This document shows positions 22,121-34,385 of a stretch of DNA of 64,000 nt, in pieces (the stretch's first letter is position 1; each line of letters begins with the position of its first letter). The DNA lies in NCBI GenBank assembly GCA_963082975.1, contig OY720347.1, positions 43,475,155 to 43,539,154 on the forward strand, read 5' to 3'. Both the position numbers and the translations under genes were made by a program. The notes beneath the pieces are model-generated. The model was not told the DNA's origin and searched no databases. It saw nothing but the letters and a program-made list of their open reading frames with translations. The DNA is from Labia minor. Its lineage: Eukaryota; Arthropoda; Insecta; Dermaptera; Spongiphoridae.

Positions 22121-22779
22121 ATTTATATCAATTGTTATTATTTCTGATCATCATAGTGCATGCGAATCGACTTCAATTTACATTAGAAATACCTAATTCA
22201 TTCATGTTTAATATATTATTAATAATAACAGTAATAACAAAATATGTGTGTATTTTAATTATAAAAAAATGAAATACAGAAATAGACAGATTAAATATCT
22301 ACACTATAATAGAGGAAAAATAATAAACAATTATAGTGCATCTTGTACGTACATATATTAATAAATTCATATCAAAATTTCTCTCTGAGAAATTCTTATA
22401 GAAATTTTAACATTTTAAAGTTTTTATATTTTTAGTTATTTTATTATATATCATTTTTCAAATTAAATGAAATTTCAAAATATGTAATTCAATAATAATT
22501 TTTTATTAATACATTGATTTGTGTTATTTGTAAATCTTTTATAATAATTGTATAATTAAGACAAATGCTATATCATAATGCAAATTGATAAAATTACCAT
22601 TAAATATTTTTTCGAGAAATATGTATAAATTTAAAAATTTCTAATATGATCTAAAGTCAATAAATTAATTATTGTCTCTCCAACTGCCTTTCTTACAAAT
22701 GTCAATTATTATTTATACAATTATTTATGTCAATGTCACTAGTGAAAAAAATCTTTTTTTACGAATGATTTCTTTTTTT

Positions 22780-22992
22780 CACGATGATGGCTGAAAGATC
22801 TTGTAAATTTCTAGTCGTTCTACTATGTCTGTAGGCCGATGTGGGTGCGCCCAGAGTGTTGGTGATATCTCATACAATTTGTAGCAGGTCCTCGTTGGGT
22901 TGTTTTGGAATGCCCTCGATTTCTAAGTTATTGGTAAAATTTAAGATTTTTTGCTCTGTCACATTCAAATTCTCACGTAGTTGAACATTTTC
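22780..22992 (-). pseudogene. LINE ORF1 remnant, 3' part (interrupted by family A copy 1)
   Basis: The minus strand reads NVQLRENLNVTEQKILNFTN, then NLEIEGIPKQPNEDLLQIV and, after a stop, DITNTLGAPTSAY. A heptad-rich segment followed by NLEIEGIP---NEDLL--V--I---LG is the hallmark of coiled-coil plus RRM-like ORF1 proteins of Jockey/CR1/L1-type LINEs, which bind the element RNA. The frame is cut on the right by the family A repeat at 22994 and resumes at 23641. Confidence 0.7.
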
Positions 22993-22993
22993 T

Positions 22994-23640
22994 TTTTACC
23001 GACCGATGATAGTAAGGGAGGTATTGTTTTCACACCAAATTTCACATGTGGAGATTTTTACATATCTCTACGAATCATGCATTTTCTTAACAGAAAAAAG
23101 TATTTTTAGCATGATGTCTGTCCGTCCGTCTGCACATCCGTCTGTCCGTCTGTTCGTATAGATGTGTACAGCTTGAACGGCTCAACGGATTTTGATAAAA
23201 TTTGGTATATTTACTTAATGCATCAGTATGATGAATTGATCAACCTATGGTGTATATCCGGAAACCGGAAGTGGTAGTATTACCGATCGACGATAGGAAT
23301 GGAAGGGTTATTTTCACAACAAATTTCACACGAGGAGATTTTTTACATATCTCCACGAATCATGCACTTTGTATTGGTTTTATCCTCGGGAAAAATCATC
23401 TTCATTAATTTTTTCTTAATTTAAAATTATATGACGTCACCCAGCCCTTCATGGCGTCACAGCCAGCGCCTCCTTATATATTATAAATAAAATAAAATTA
23501 AAAATGTTTATGTTATTATCCATATCTATTTTTATTGAAAGAATAGATACATTTAAATTATTTGAAATTGTTTCTGTTGCTGGAAATTAATCTATTTCAA
23601 ACGGTCGGTCGGTTCTGTGCCTGGCCACAGGTCAACTTGT
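22994..23640 (+). mobile_element. Family A repeat (HINE-like), copy 1, inserted in LINE ORF1
   Basis: Left tip TTTTACCGACCGATGATAGT. Then come a first CACACCAAATTTCACATGTG block, a GTCC/GTCT microsatellite (23120-23160), the core ACGGCTCAACGGATTTTGAT followed by AAAATTTGGTA, and CCGGAAACCGGAAGTGG. A second diverged copy of the first block is at 23283-23375, followed by a TGACGTCA..GGCGTCA pair. The right end is GGTCGGTCGGTTCTGTG then CCTGGCCACAGGTCAACTT. CCGGCCACAGG-type arms form the terminal hairpin. ACCGACCGA on the left is inverted by the GGTCGGTCGG on the right. The subfamily lacks the GGTAACGCCGG segment seen in copies 2-4. Confidence 0.9.
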
Positions 23641-23770
23641 TTATTTTTTCAATTTCTTCCACTTGATTTTGTTTAACATTCAAAACCTTATGTTGATAGT
23701 AGCCACTCTGGTCTTTAATTCTTCTAAAGTACTTGATTTATATTTCAGCGCTGATAAAATATTCACATTT
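23641..23770 (-). pseudogene. LINE ORF1 remnant, 5' part (coiled coil)
   Basis: The minus strand reads ILSALKYKSSTLEELKTRVA in one frame and VKQNQVEEIEKI after a shift, ending at the family A boundary. The heptad-like spacing of L/I/V continues into NVQLRENLNV on the other side of the insertion, giving a continuous EKIN-N-VQLREN reading. This marks the pre-insertion sequence. Confidence 0.6.
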
Positions 23771-25500
23771 TACTGAATAATTCCATCTTAATATTAAATT
23801 ATTAGTATTTATTTTATTACCTCGATAGAACAATCACTACAGAAACCCTTTTCCTGCTTTCTTGTACACGTTTAGACTCAACAAGAGCAAGATATGTTAA
23901 TAATGTACAAATAAAATGATATGGTTTGGTGGTGGAAGTTCTTTTCACTTTTTAATAACTATTTTGATTGGTCTTCCACTCAATATCACACTTATTTATT
24001 CATTAGTATACAATTGAAAAATATTTTTAAAATGGGTTATTTAAAAACTCTGTAGTTCTGAGTAAATAAACTCATGATTCCATTTATAATATTCTAAGCA
24101 AATTCAATTCCTACAAACTAAATGAACATCATTATATCAATTTGATTTAAGAAAAGAGTTAATAAATTTAATGATTATTTCTAGTATATACTTAGATAAT
24201 TATGAAAAGTTGTTGGAATAAAATTTAAACTAAATATTTCAAATCATATGACCATATATAGTATTTACCATATATATTAAGTAAAAACTCAATTTGTTTT
24301 GCTAAAGAACTCATGAATGAATATTATATAATAATATTAGATGATTAGAAAATATAGAGAGGAAGTGAAGGTAAGAATCAAATATTTTTATATTATTTTC
24401 GCTAAAATATCACTTCTTTGAACTGTAAAGAGTATCCAAATCAGGAACCGAAATGTTATCATAAAAGTTATTTCCAATGAATTAATAGTATTAATGTTAA
24501 TAAGATGTACAAAATAATTTTTTGAAAATATATAAATGATAATTTAAAAAAATTAATAAGTATTGGACATATATTGATTGATAATATGTTTTTATAAGTC
24601 TAATAAATTTTTTCATTAATAGTTTTCTTCCAGGAAAAACTATCTGATTTTTTTTACAAAGAACTCTCTTCCTTTCTTTTTCTTTTATTTTCTTGCTTCT
24701 TTTTTTCTGTTTTTATCAATATCTTTTCGTGAATTTAGGTATATACATATATTCTTTTCGCTTTCTTGTCTTCTTTCTTTCTTCCCGTAATAAAGGAGCA
24801 AGAGGGTGAAACAATACAAGTTTCAATAAAAAGCAATGAGATCCTATTTTTTTTTCTTCAGAATATTAAAATAAGTAAAAATAGATTCTATTATACTTTT
24901 AATAACTTAATTATTTTTCTTAATCTCAATACTATATATAACTTAATTATTCATTTAATATAGGAATTCACAATATAAACATAATATTTACGATTTAATC
25001 TAATAAAAATTACATTTTATATAATTTATATTATATTATTATTATTTTATAATATATCATATTATTTTATTTATATTACCCCATTTTCTGACAATTATTT
25101 GTTTCTAGAGGTTAAAATATTTAATGGTATCTTTAATACTGCTAGACATTGTCAAGTTAACGTGTATTGTAGGTTGCCCATTATAAGGGGCAATAAAAAA
25201 ATTGATTTAATATATGAGAAATTAATTAATACTATTTTAATCTTAGTGTATAGGGATATAATTAATTAATTTTTAGTTCTTTAAATTTTTTTAAAAAAAA
25301 CTTAAAATTTAATTATATCTCTTATTGTTTAAACTCTTTAAAATAATTTAAAAAAAATAATAAAAAATTGTAATATCAAAAAAGAAATGGTTTAATAGAA
25401 CTCTTTCAATTGAGTTTTTTTTTTTTGAAATAAAGTCCTATTTCACATGTGTATAATTTTCAAGAGTTGGTCTATTGGAATTAGATATTGTTTTCGGGAA
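23771..25500. other. A+T-rich stretch, no gene recognised
   Basis: A pyrimidine-rich patch lies at about 24660-24790 (CTT/CTTT runs). Only low-complexity short frames are present. No transposon ends were recognised. Confidence 0.5.
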
Positions 25501-25609
25501 GTTTTTGTCGAGCGAACTTCTCCATTTCTGATCGAATCAATTCTTTTTTCGATAAATCCTATTTGGTATGATAGGCTTTTCGGATTGAGATAGCTGCTAG
25601 GAGTGGTGC

Positions 25610-25833
25610 GTGAGAGCCCTTGCCTCTGGCCATTGCCTATTCATTGATTTTCTGGAGGCGACGGCGCCTTGGCTTTGGCTTCCGCTGGCCGCCGAGAGGA
25701 TCCCAGCAACAGCAGCCACCAACCTGTTGTGCTTTCGATGGGATGTCGCCGACAGAAAACCAGCGGCACTTGTTGGCTGCCGACTTTTTCCCTAAGCATT
25801 CTGAGGTCACCGCTTCTCAACCTTCGATTAAGG
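25610..25833 (+). CDS. Candidate host first coding exon (unrecognised gene)
   Basis: A GC-rich island of about 350 bases in very A+T-rich surroundings. One frame stays open from about 25620 to 25847 and includes an in-frame ATG at 25741 giving MSPTENQRHLLAADFFPKHS, then EVTASQPSIK. The sequence then hits AAG|GTAATG, a good splice donor, at 25833/25834. In-frame translation beyond the donor ends within five codons, as expected for an intron. Upstream of the ATG, the GGCGACGGCGCC and CAGCAACAGCAGCC segments may be 5' UTR or coding. I do not recognise the peptide. Another plus frame and a minus frame are also open, so coding status is unproven. Confidence 0.3.
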
Positions 25834-25869
25834 TAATGAAGAATTTGTAGGGGGAGGAAAACTAATCGA

Positions 25870-26587
25870 TGCTCCAATGTGATCCCCATTCAATTAGGAT
25901 TTTTTTATTTTAATTTTGATGTAAACCTCTAACTTCTGGATAAACTGACTAAACTAATATATTATACTTGTATATTGAAATATATTATTTGGAAATAAAA
26001 TATTCTTTCTATAGATATTTTGATATAAAAAATGACTAGAAAAAAAGACAAAAAAATATTGAATTTATAAAAAGTAAATTCATATTATTAATAATAATTA
26101 CAATAAATATTTATTTATTATTTTAGAACAAATATATCTTTCATATTTCAAGTTCGTTATTACAATTTTTTTCCATTTAAAAATGAGATAATTTAAAATT
26201 AATTTTTTTAATTTCAAATGTTAAAATATAAAAACTATTTTCCTCTTTTATACTTAAGGCAAGAAATGAATTATTTTACTGATATTTAAATTACTATAAA
26301 TTAATATTTTAAATAAAATGTTTATTTTAAATTTTTAAAGTAAAAATAAATATATTTTTTAACCCAATTATAAAAATCATTATATATAATATTTAATTTT
26401 CTTTATAATGTAATTTTTAGTTTTAATTACTTTCTTTTTGTTTTCAAAATATAAGAAAGATTTAATTTTATATTCTTTATTAGTAAAATTTTTATTTTAT
26501 TTTATATTCAATGAGTCACCCTAATTATTACATTTATTTTTATTTTAAAAAGATCCACTATTGTTTTAAATTTTAAAAAGTTATGAG
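25870..26587. other. A+T-rich stretch, no gene recognised
   Basis: It follows the possible donor at 25833 and would be intron if that exon is real. No features are seen. Confidence 0.5.
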
Positions 26588-26660
26588 TTGTAGAACTTGT
26601 GGTTAAGTGTTTAAATTTGAGTGTTTAAACCCCACCAGGTGAAACTTAAATATTAAATAT
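26588..26660 (+). repeat. Possible decayed tRNA-derived SINE head
   Basis: GTAGAACTTGTGGTTAAGTG resembles a tRNA A box (TGGTTAAG-G). It is followed by GAGTGTTTAAACCCCACCAG, close to a B box (GTTCRAACCC with C to T). The spacing between the boxes is shorter than in a tRNA and no cloverleaf can be drawn. A SINE relic is more likely than a tRNA gene, and chance is possible. Confidence 0.25.
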
Positions 26661-28490
26661 AATAAAAGATTAGATAAATAAATAAAAAATTATATGATAA
26701 AGTGTTTTGTATGATTGAAATATAAAAAATAAAATAAAATAAAGTTTTTAATTTAAAAATATAATTTAATATTATCAATGATATTATATTTTAATTAATA
26801 TACATTCATAATATATATATATATATAATTCATAAAGATATATACGTTAATTCGTATTTACAAAATTACAAAATTTACAAAATTTCAAATTCTTTAAATG
26901 AACATTATTATTAAGTAAAAAGTACCTTCGCTATAGTATAATGAATAGTGATGTTGAACACAAAACTGTAGACATCGATTGAATTATTCGTCATCCACAT
27001 TAACATAAATCATTAATATCTTTTATAAATCATTTCCTGAGCATACGATAATTAATGAGAAATAATAAATATTTTATGTTTATATTGAATATTTATATCG
27101 AATTTATTTAACATTTTTAAATTAAATATTCATTTAAAAAAAAAAATTAAAGTAAAATATACTTAAAAACATTTGCATAAGATCGTTATTTTTGTTATTA
27201 ATGTTGAAAATTTACTCCATGAGTTAAGATCTTTATTTAAATCATTGGAAAATTAATTGCATCTTTATTAATAAGAAAAAGGAAATTCATTAATAAGTAA
27301 ACTACCTTTTTCTATGTTTATATTTATATATAGCAGCACACACATTGAATATTAATATTAGTATTTTTATTATTTCATTTAAAAAATTAGTTTTTTCTTA
27401 GATAAATAAAAAAAACAGAATTTTAAAATAAACTTATAGTAACAAAATGTGTTGACTTATAGAATACATTACATACATCATGTTGAGGCTAATAAATTAA
27501 TATTATATCTAATATTGAGTAAAGTATAAATAAATTTCAAAAATCATAAATAATGATTCTAAAACCTACAAAAGAATAAAGATGATAATAATTGAATAAT
27601 AATCTAAAATTTGTCTTAATGCTTTAGATTTTAGATGTTTAGATAAAGATTTAATGGAAAACAAAAGTAAACAAAACAAAATTATTTATTGCTAAAATAT
27701 CTTTTCCCCTGAAAGTTATTCAACTATATTATCAAAGTAATAACTCCGGATTGCATAAAATAATGCATCCAGATAAATTTTTGACCTTTACATATATATT
27801 TTCAATTAAGTTAAATAACATATAATATTTATGTCAAAGATATCCTGAATAACTAGTTTATGTAATCTACTTTGATTTAACCTAACTGAAAGGCGCATGA
27901 GAAATATATTTTATTGTTCTTGACTACATAAATAAATCAAATAAATAATAATAAATAATAAAATATCAAATGGAAAAGTTCTCCTAGAAAATGAATTCAT
28001 TTCATTTCAGTGAATCTTTTGAAAATAACAAAACTTTTTATATTTACTGATAACATTAAAACGGCAGATGAAGGATATAAGTTCAAAATCAAAAAAATAT
28101 ATTTAATAATTATAATTAACCTGTTAATTCGAAAGGTTTAAAAAATAAAATAAATAAATAAGAAAATCAAATGAAATTTTAGTACTATATAATTCTGAAC
28201 TAATTTACAATCATTATTAAATAATGGATGGCTGGAAACCGGCGGACAACCATGTAAGAAATGAATGTAAGAAATAAAAATATGTTATCTTCGTTTTTAC
28301 TAAGAAGAGAAAGAAATATATAATTATTTTATTTTAATAAAAAAAAATAATAGTTGGTTTTGCCTTATTCAGTAGACAAATTTGAACATTAATTTTAACT
28401 GAAGATGGTTCTGATCAGGGATCCAAACATTGAAATTTTGGTGAAAATTAAGAGATGAGTTTTTTATTTCTTAAAGATAATTAAATAATT
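26661..28490. other. A+T-rich stretch, no gene recognised
   Basis: A (TA)n tract lies near 26811-26827. There are no open frames of note and no transposon ends up to the hAT element at 28499. Confidence 0.55.
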
Positions 28491-28498
28491 ATTTATAT

Positions 28499-28963
28499 CA
28501 GAGGTTCTTAAACTGTGGTCCGCGGACCCCTGGGGGTCCGCGAAGCCTTTACTGGGGGTCCGCAAAGCCATCGTACAGGTGCACGTGAAAATGATGAGTC
28601 GGTTAAAACTTTATTTAATATAAAAGAAGCGATGGCATGGCTTTGTGAGGAAACAGAGATCAAATACCCAAATTCAACGAAATGTGCAAGAAAACTATTC
28701 CTACCGTTTCCATCTTCATATTTAGCAGAATTTTCTTTCTTCAATATTATAATTTCTAATAAAATGTGTTCTACAATATGCAAAAAAATCGTTATTCACC
28801 AATCACTGTTAGAAATATTCATCATATATCCTTGTTCTTATGAGATCGTAAGCCAGAAATTAACTAATAAAATGACGTAAAGTATCTAAAGTTGGAATGG
28901 GGTCCGTCAAAAAAAAATTTTTCAAGTGGGGGTCCGCAGAGTACATAAGATTAAGAACCTCTG
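28499..28963 (+). mobile_element. Internally deleted hAT element with perfect 8-bp duplication
   Basis: The ends CAGAGGTTCTTAA and TTAAGAACCTCTG form a 13-bp terminal inverted repeat. GGGGGTCCGC motifs lie just inside both ends. The 8-mer ATTTATAT flanks the element at 28491-28498 and 28964-28971. The interior keeps an open plus-strand frame whose middle (about 28615-28760) reads FNIKEAMAWLCEETEIKYPN, then KLFLPFPSSYLAEFSFFNI. The x-L--PF-SSYL-E--F motif is the hAT dimerisation region, normally ending near NRL. So this 465-bp element is a deletion derivative that retains a piece of its transposase. It is non-autonomous. Confidence 0.92.
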
Positions 28964-28971
28964 ATTTATAT

Positions 28972-31267
28972 TATATATAATAACTCCAATAATAATAATT
29001 TTTTTCAGTTTAATTTAATTTTATTTCCAATTATTTGTTTCATTTTTTTTATTGTTTTTAAATTACGTTTCAACCATAGAATATCTTACTCATGAGAAAG
29101 GTTGTTTAATTTTTAATATTTTTTTCATCAATTTTATTTTTTGAAATATATATATATATATAAACTCAAATGGAAGTGAACATTTAATATAATATATTGA
29201 TCATTAAATTGCACGTAGAAAATCGCTTTCATTAAATTTTGATTAAAAAATGATTAATAAGAGAAAAAAAATCATGAATGTCATTTCTTCAATGATTTCA
29301 ATTCTGACTGGATTTTCAAGTAAAATGTCCGAAGGCGCAATCTTTTTAACATACAAAAAAAAAAAAAAAAGAACCAAATTAAAAGTGTTTAATTGACATT
29401 TATTGAATGACCTTAATAAAGAGCGGCCGAACCGAGCAAGGAACGAATTGAATTATAAAGTGATTTTGTGACGAAAAAAAAAAATATAAACTTTTTCCCT
29501 GATTTTAATTAGAGCCTGATTTTAATTAGTGAAATAAATGAATTTTGAATTATATTATAAATAATAATTTTAATTTTCTGGAGAATATTGAACTTTTTTT
29601 TTTATATTCAATAAATAGAGTCAGGATTTGTAGAATTTTTACTATAACAATTGTTGTTTGAAATAATAACAAGTTCGTATGATGGTTTTTTTTTTATTAT
29701 TTTTATTATTAATGAATATTTCATACACAAAAGCCGTTTTGAAATTATACTCGGATAAATCTGACTACAATGGATTGAAAATGTTTCATTAGTCTAAGAC
29801 GGTGGATTTAGAAATCCTCACTGTGGAAGTCTTTTGAAAAAGAAAAAAAAAACGAATATTTGCTTTAAAGCGTGAAGAGAAGGATACTGGGGTGGTGAAG
29901 AAGAAAAATATTTCACCTGCAAAATCTCCCTCCTATGGAAATTATTATGAATAAGTATTATAGAAACCACAAATTCAGTTCTATTGTTAAAAATATTATT
30001 ATTATTATTTTTTATTAATTTATCAAAATATACTAGTAAAAATTTTAAAAAAATATAAAAACACATATTGTGTATACATATTTCAAAGATAAACACAATA
30101 TTCTTCTTTTAAATTATAAAATATTACAAATAAAAGAATATATACCTGTAATAAATGGTAATCTATATTAAGTTTATGTTTCTGATTAGATTAGATTCCA
30201 TTTTCATTTGGGTTCGTGTTTGGTGGTAATATAAATGGAATTAAATTAAATTCAGGGATAATCCAGGGAAAGATATATTATTATTAATAACAAGAAATAT
30301 TTGTATAAGAGCTTAAAAAATATTAATTAAAATTTTATAATAATTTTTAAAATATTGATTTATTTTAAAATAATAATAATAATATTGTTATTTATAAAAT
30401 ATTTCATAAAATAATAATTATATGAAAACAACTGTGAGTTATTCAAAAGTCAATGGAAAATGAGGATGTCCGAGGAACGACGGTATAAGATATTTTAAAA
30501 TTAATAATTAAAAATATCAAAAATTTTAAAAAAGCAATGCGTTTAGTTGTAATCGACAAATGACTTTTATGACTTGATGGCTATAGAATCATTCAATTAT
30601 TTTAGCTTTTATAAGAAGCTGAATGTATACATTTTTTTTTACTTTACTCAAAAAAAAAAAAAGAAAAAAATTTAAAACTGTTAGGTCCAGATAACTAAAC
30701 AGGCATGCAATTATCTCAACTTCTAAATGATTATTCATTTGCATTCCAGTGCTCCATTGCAACTAAAACCGTACATCATTTAAAAGAATTTGAGTGTATT
30801 TATGGATCCCTAGCATTTTCATGTTGTATCTACTTATTCTTTCTAAGAACATCCAGATTCTAGATTTGTTAACGGACTTTCATTTATTATACAATTAATA
30901 CAATTAGTTTAATTGCTATTAAAATTTTGAATTCTTTAGTAAAAAGAGAAAATAAAAATTTCAATTTTTTTTTCTTAACAACTACTAATTCACAATTCAT
31001 TAAACGCCAGATTCAGAATAATTATAATATAAAAAAAAAATAATGAAAAATATTGTTTAAAGATATCAATATAAATTTATAAATATCTTTTACTTATTAA
31101 TTTTTGTACATTTTCAATATAGGTAGTTCTCCACTCAGATTTCATTACTTACTAACCTTATTTTAGATCGAAAATCTTTTCATATCCTCTAAATAGTTTT
31201 TACCGATATTTTTCTACACAATACCAAGGTATTTGATAACTAGTAAAAGATTCAGAAAAAAATAAAA
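28972..31267. other. A+T-rich stretch, no gene recognised
   Basis: Poly-A/T runs are frequent. A short GC-richer word (GAGCGGCCGAACCGAGCAAG) occurs at about 29420-29440 without context. Nothing else is recognised. Confidence 0.55.
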
Positions 31268-31906
31268 AATAAGTTGACCTGTGGCCAGGTCCGAACCGAC
31301 CGACGGTTTGAAATAAATTAATTTCCAGCTACAGAAACAATTTCAAATAATTTTCATATATCTATTAATGTAATAAAAAACAGATAGGCATATAACATAA
31401 ATATTTTTAATTTTATTTTATTTATAATATATAGCTGAAGTAGCCGGCGTTACCCGGCGTTACCCGAGGCTGTGACGTCATGAAGGGCTGGGTGACGTCA
31501 TATAATTTTAAATTAAGAAAAACATAATGAAGATGATTTTTCCCGAGGATAAAACCAATACATTCGTGGTGATATGTAAAAAAATCTCCTCATGTGAAAT
31601 TTGGTGTGAAAATAACCCTTCCCTTCCTATCGTCGATCGCTAATACTACCACTTCCGGTTTCCGGATTTGCACCAAAAGTTGATCAATTCATCCCACTGA
31701 TGCATTAAGTAAATATACCAAATTTCATCAAAATCGGTTGAGCCGTTCAGGCTGTACACATCTATACGGACGGACGGACGGACAGACATCATGCTAAAAA
31801 TACTTTTTTCTGTTAAGAAAATGCATGATTCGTGGAGATATGTAAAAATCTCCACATGTGAAATTTGGTGTGAAAACAATACCTCCCTTACTATCGTCGG
31901 TCGGTA
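31268..31906 (-). mobile_element. Family A repeat (HINE-like), copy 2
   Basis: Minus-strand orientation: the right-end hairpin GACCTGTGGCCAGGTC is at 31276-31291 and the left tip TTACCGACCGACGATAGTAA is read inward from 31906. It carries the GGCGTTACCCGGCGTTACCC segment (31447-31468), two TGACGTCA sites, the CCGGTTTCCGG block and a (GACG)n(GACA)n tract at about 31768-31790. It belongs to the same subfamily as copies 3 and 4. Confidence 0.92.
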
Positions 31907-33989
31907 ATAAAAATAATAACTACTTAGGTCTGTCTATCTTTACATATCTTTTCTATCTTAGTAAAAAAATATATATTTATATGATTTTAAATTTCTTTCT
32001 ATGTATAATAATTTTATTTTTTATAATAAATGCATATATATTATCAGGGGGGATTAATATTAATATTAAACTTTAATTAATGTAGCCATGCTCATTTTCA
32101 TAAGTTTGATATTATTTTTATTTGAGATTTTTTTATTTAAGATTTCCTCCACTCTAAAAAAAGATTTAGACAAATTTATACCCTAAAAAAGTAAAGGATA
32201 ATATTAGAAAAGTTTTTAAAAAAAGACGTGGTCTAATCTGAATAAATGGGATAAAGAGTTAGTTCCTGGTTAGTTTCGTGAAATAAATTGTAGGTGTGTC
32301 AGTAGTCTGAAAGTGCATTCACCTACCTATTTAAAAAAAATATTTAAGAAAGTTATAAATTAAATTAATCGGATAATTAATTTATTAGTATTCCATATTG
32401 AAAATACTAATATAATAGCGTATTTAAAAATATCATTTCGATATTTAGATAATATTTTTATAAAAATTAAATATCTAACGATCTAACTTTCCTTTAAAGG
32501 AAGATTTTCTTATTCAAAAATTAAAAAGATTTTTAACAAAAAGTAGTGTTTAAAGCTAAAATAAATCTCCATCAAGATTTTGATTTAATAAACTCCAAAT
32601 AAATATCCTATTTTGCCAATATTTTTTAATAAAATTATCAATATATATTACCAAAATGAATTTTTCTTTTTTATAGAGAGAATTTATTGATTCATTTATA
32701 AAATAAAGAGAAATAAAGAAGAGCATTTGCTGCTTAAAGATAATGATGCATATAGTTGCTTAAATAAAATTGTAAATTAATAGATTAGATTTATAATTTA
32801 TGAAAACCACTTATTTGAATGATTATGTAACTCATGTATATATAAGTATATTTTTTGGCTCATTACTGAGTTGAAATGATTCAAAGAGCAAAAGAATGAC
32901 TTCTTTGTTTTCAAGAGAAGCTACTTGATCAAGTTTTACAAATTGAAATGGACAATTCAATGGCATATTATAAAAAAATCTTCAATCAAATGGTGAAATG
33001 TTTTTCTTAGATATACATATATGAAAATTAAATACTTAATTTAATTACTTTGATTATTGACTTTATCTCATTTTCTGGAGGGCATCCATTGGTGGCTTCC
33101 ATTCAAATAAATTAAATAGTTTTCATTTGGTTTCTAAAACCTTAGAAACAATTTTCAAATTGATTTTTTTTTTTCAATTTAACCGATTGGTTTCAAATTA
33201 ATTTTCAATAGGAATTTGTGTTTATAATAAACAATAATTTATTGTTTTATATATTTACCTTTATGAAAAATATTAACAAAAAAAAAAAAAAAAAAACGTA
33301 AAATAAAAAAAATACTTTTCAATATTTAACAACTTGATTTATTTTCTGGAGTGTATTTTATTTGGGCTTATTTAATTGTTTATTAAATTAACAAAAAATA
33401 AAATATATATTCAAACTTTGTTTTTGTAAATTCATTCTTTATCAAACAAAGCATTTCAAACTACATACAATTAAAAAAAGCATTTAGTTTATATATTCAT
33501 TATTAGGGAAATATTTAAAATTATTAAATTATTATTTTATTTAATTGCTTAGGTTACCTGTTTAAAATTATTCTATATTTGTTTATTTATTATATTATTA
33601 TAAATTTTAATATATATATATATATATATAAATCGGAACATAATAATAATCTTGTAATTCTTTCTATCTTTAATCATGTTCCATTTATAAATTAGATAAA
33701 TAGGTTTTTATCAAAATTTTTCTTCCCTTTTTTAAAATGATGAATTAATTTAAAAAATAAAATTATAAAAAAAAAAATTTGATTAAAACACTGAAAAAGA
33801 AATGTTTGGTGTGAATAGTATTCGATCTAATGAGAAAATTCAGTTAAGTATAATTTTCAGAGGTTAAGCAGACCAGAGACTTTTGGGGATGAAAAAAAAT
33901 ATCCTTTAGAATATTTTTACCTAATTTAAAAGCTTTTAAGTTTTTCATTACATCTATATATCGTATTCTTTTTTGTTCCGCCATTCTCT
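31907..33989. other. A+T-rich stretch, no gene recognised
   Basis: Contains a small imperfect stem (GTAGGTG..CACCTAC, about 32291-32327), a poly-A run near 33280-33296 and a (TA)n tract near 33610-33630. No coding region was recognised. Confidence 0.5.
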
Positions 33990-34385
33990 ATCAGGTTTTG
34001 TCTCTTTCTATGATTCTTTTCTTTCTGTCTCACTTGCTCTACCAGTAGAAACCGCATCGAGGCTCGCTTCATCTCGCTCGCGCACTCCCACGCTTTATTG
34101 ACGTTTGCGCGGCAGCTTTCGGCCGGAATCGCCGTTTTTCGTTCGACCTCGGTCGTGCCCTCTCCTTGCGATCCAGTGACTCACTAACAGTTGGCTGCGA
34201 GACGTCGTCGAGTGAACATCCGTTCAGCGAACGGGCCAGCGAATGTTCGCCACGTTCGCGCCAATCGTTGCTCACGACAGCGGGGGAAGAGGGTCCGGTC
34301 CGAGATCCGCTCCGTCAGGCTTTCTTTGTTCCGGCTTGCGTCCGCTTTGACAGCCTCTTCTTCGCGCTCCGTCGACGAAGGTAAC
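33990..34385 (+). promoter_or_regulatory. CpG-rich island: candidate promoter and non-coding first exon
   Basis: About 340 bases (34045-34385) are strikingly rich in C, G and CpG, for example CTCGCTCGCGCACTCCCACG and CGGCCGGAATCGCC, in a window that otherwise has almost no CpG. All frames are broken within 80 codons, which fits a 5' UTR. The island ends abruptly at CGACGAAG|GTAACTTC, a good plus-strand splice donor at about 34380, followed by a T run and A+T-rich sequence. A pyrimidine-rich lead-in (TCTCTTTCTATGATTC, TCTGTCTCACTTGC) could contain the start site. I infer a first exon of a plus-strand gene with a long first intron. No downstream exon is identified in the window. Confidence 0.45.

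Noticed and set aside
29818..30096. 92-codon minus frame
   Set aside because: Low-complexity I/N/F/K-rich translation of A+T-rich DNA with a poly-F end from an A run.
31646..31879. 77-codon frame, also at 48819-49049 and 58501-58707, that looks like a repeated protein family (SVRPSVRIDVYSLNG)
   Set aside because: It is translation of the microsatellite and core of family A in three copies. The frames differ in length and are broken in the others, so it is repeat DNA, not a gene family.
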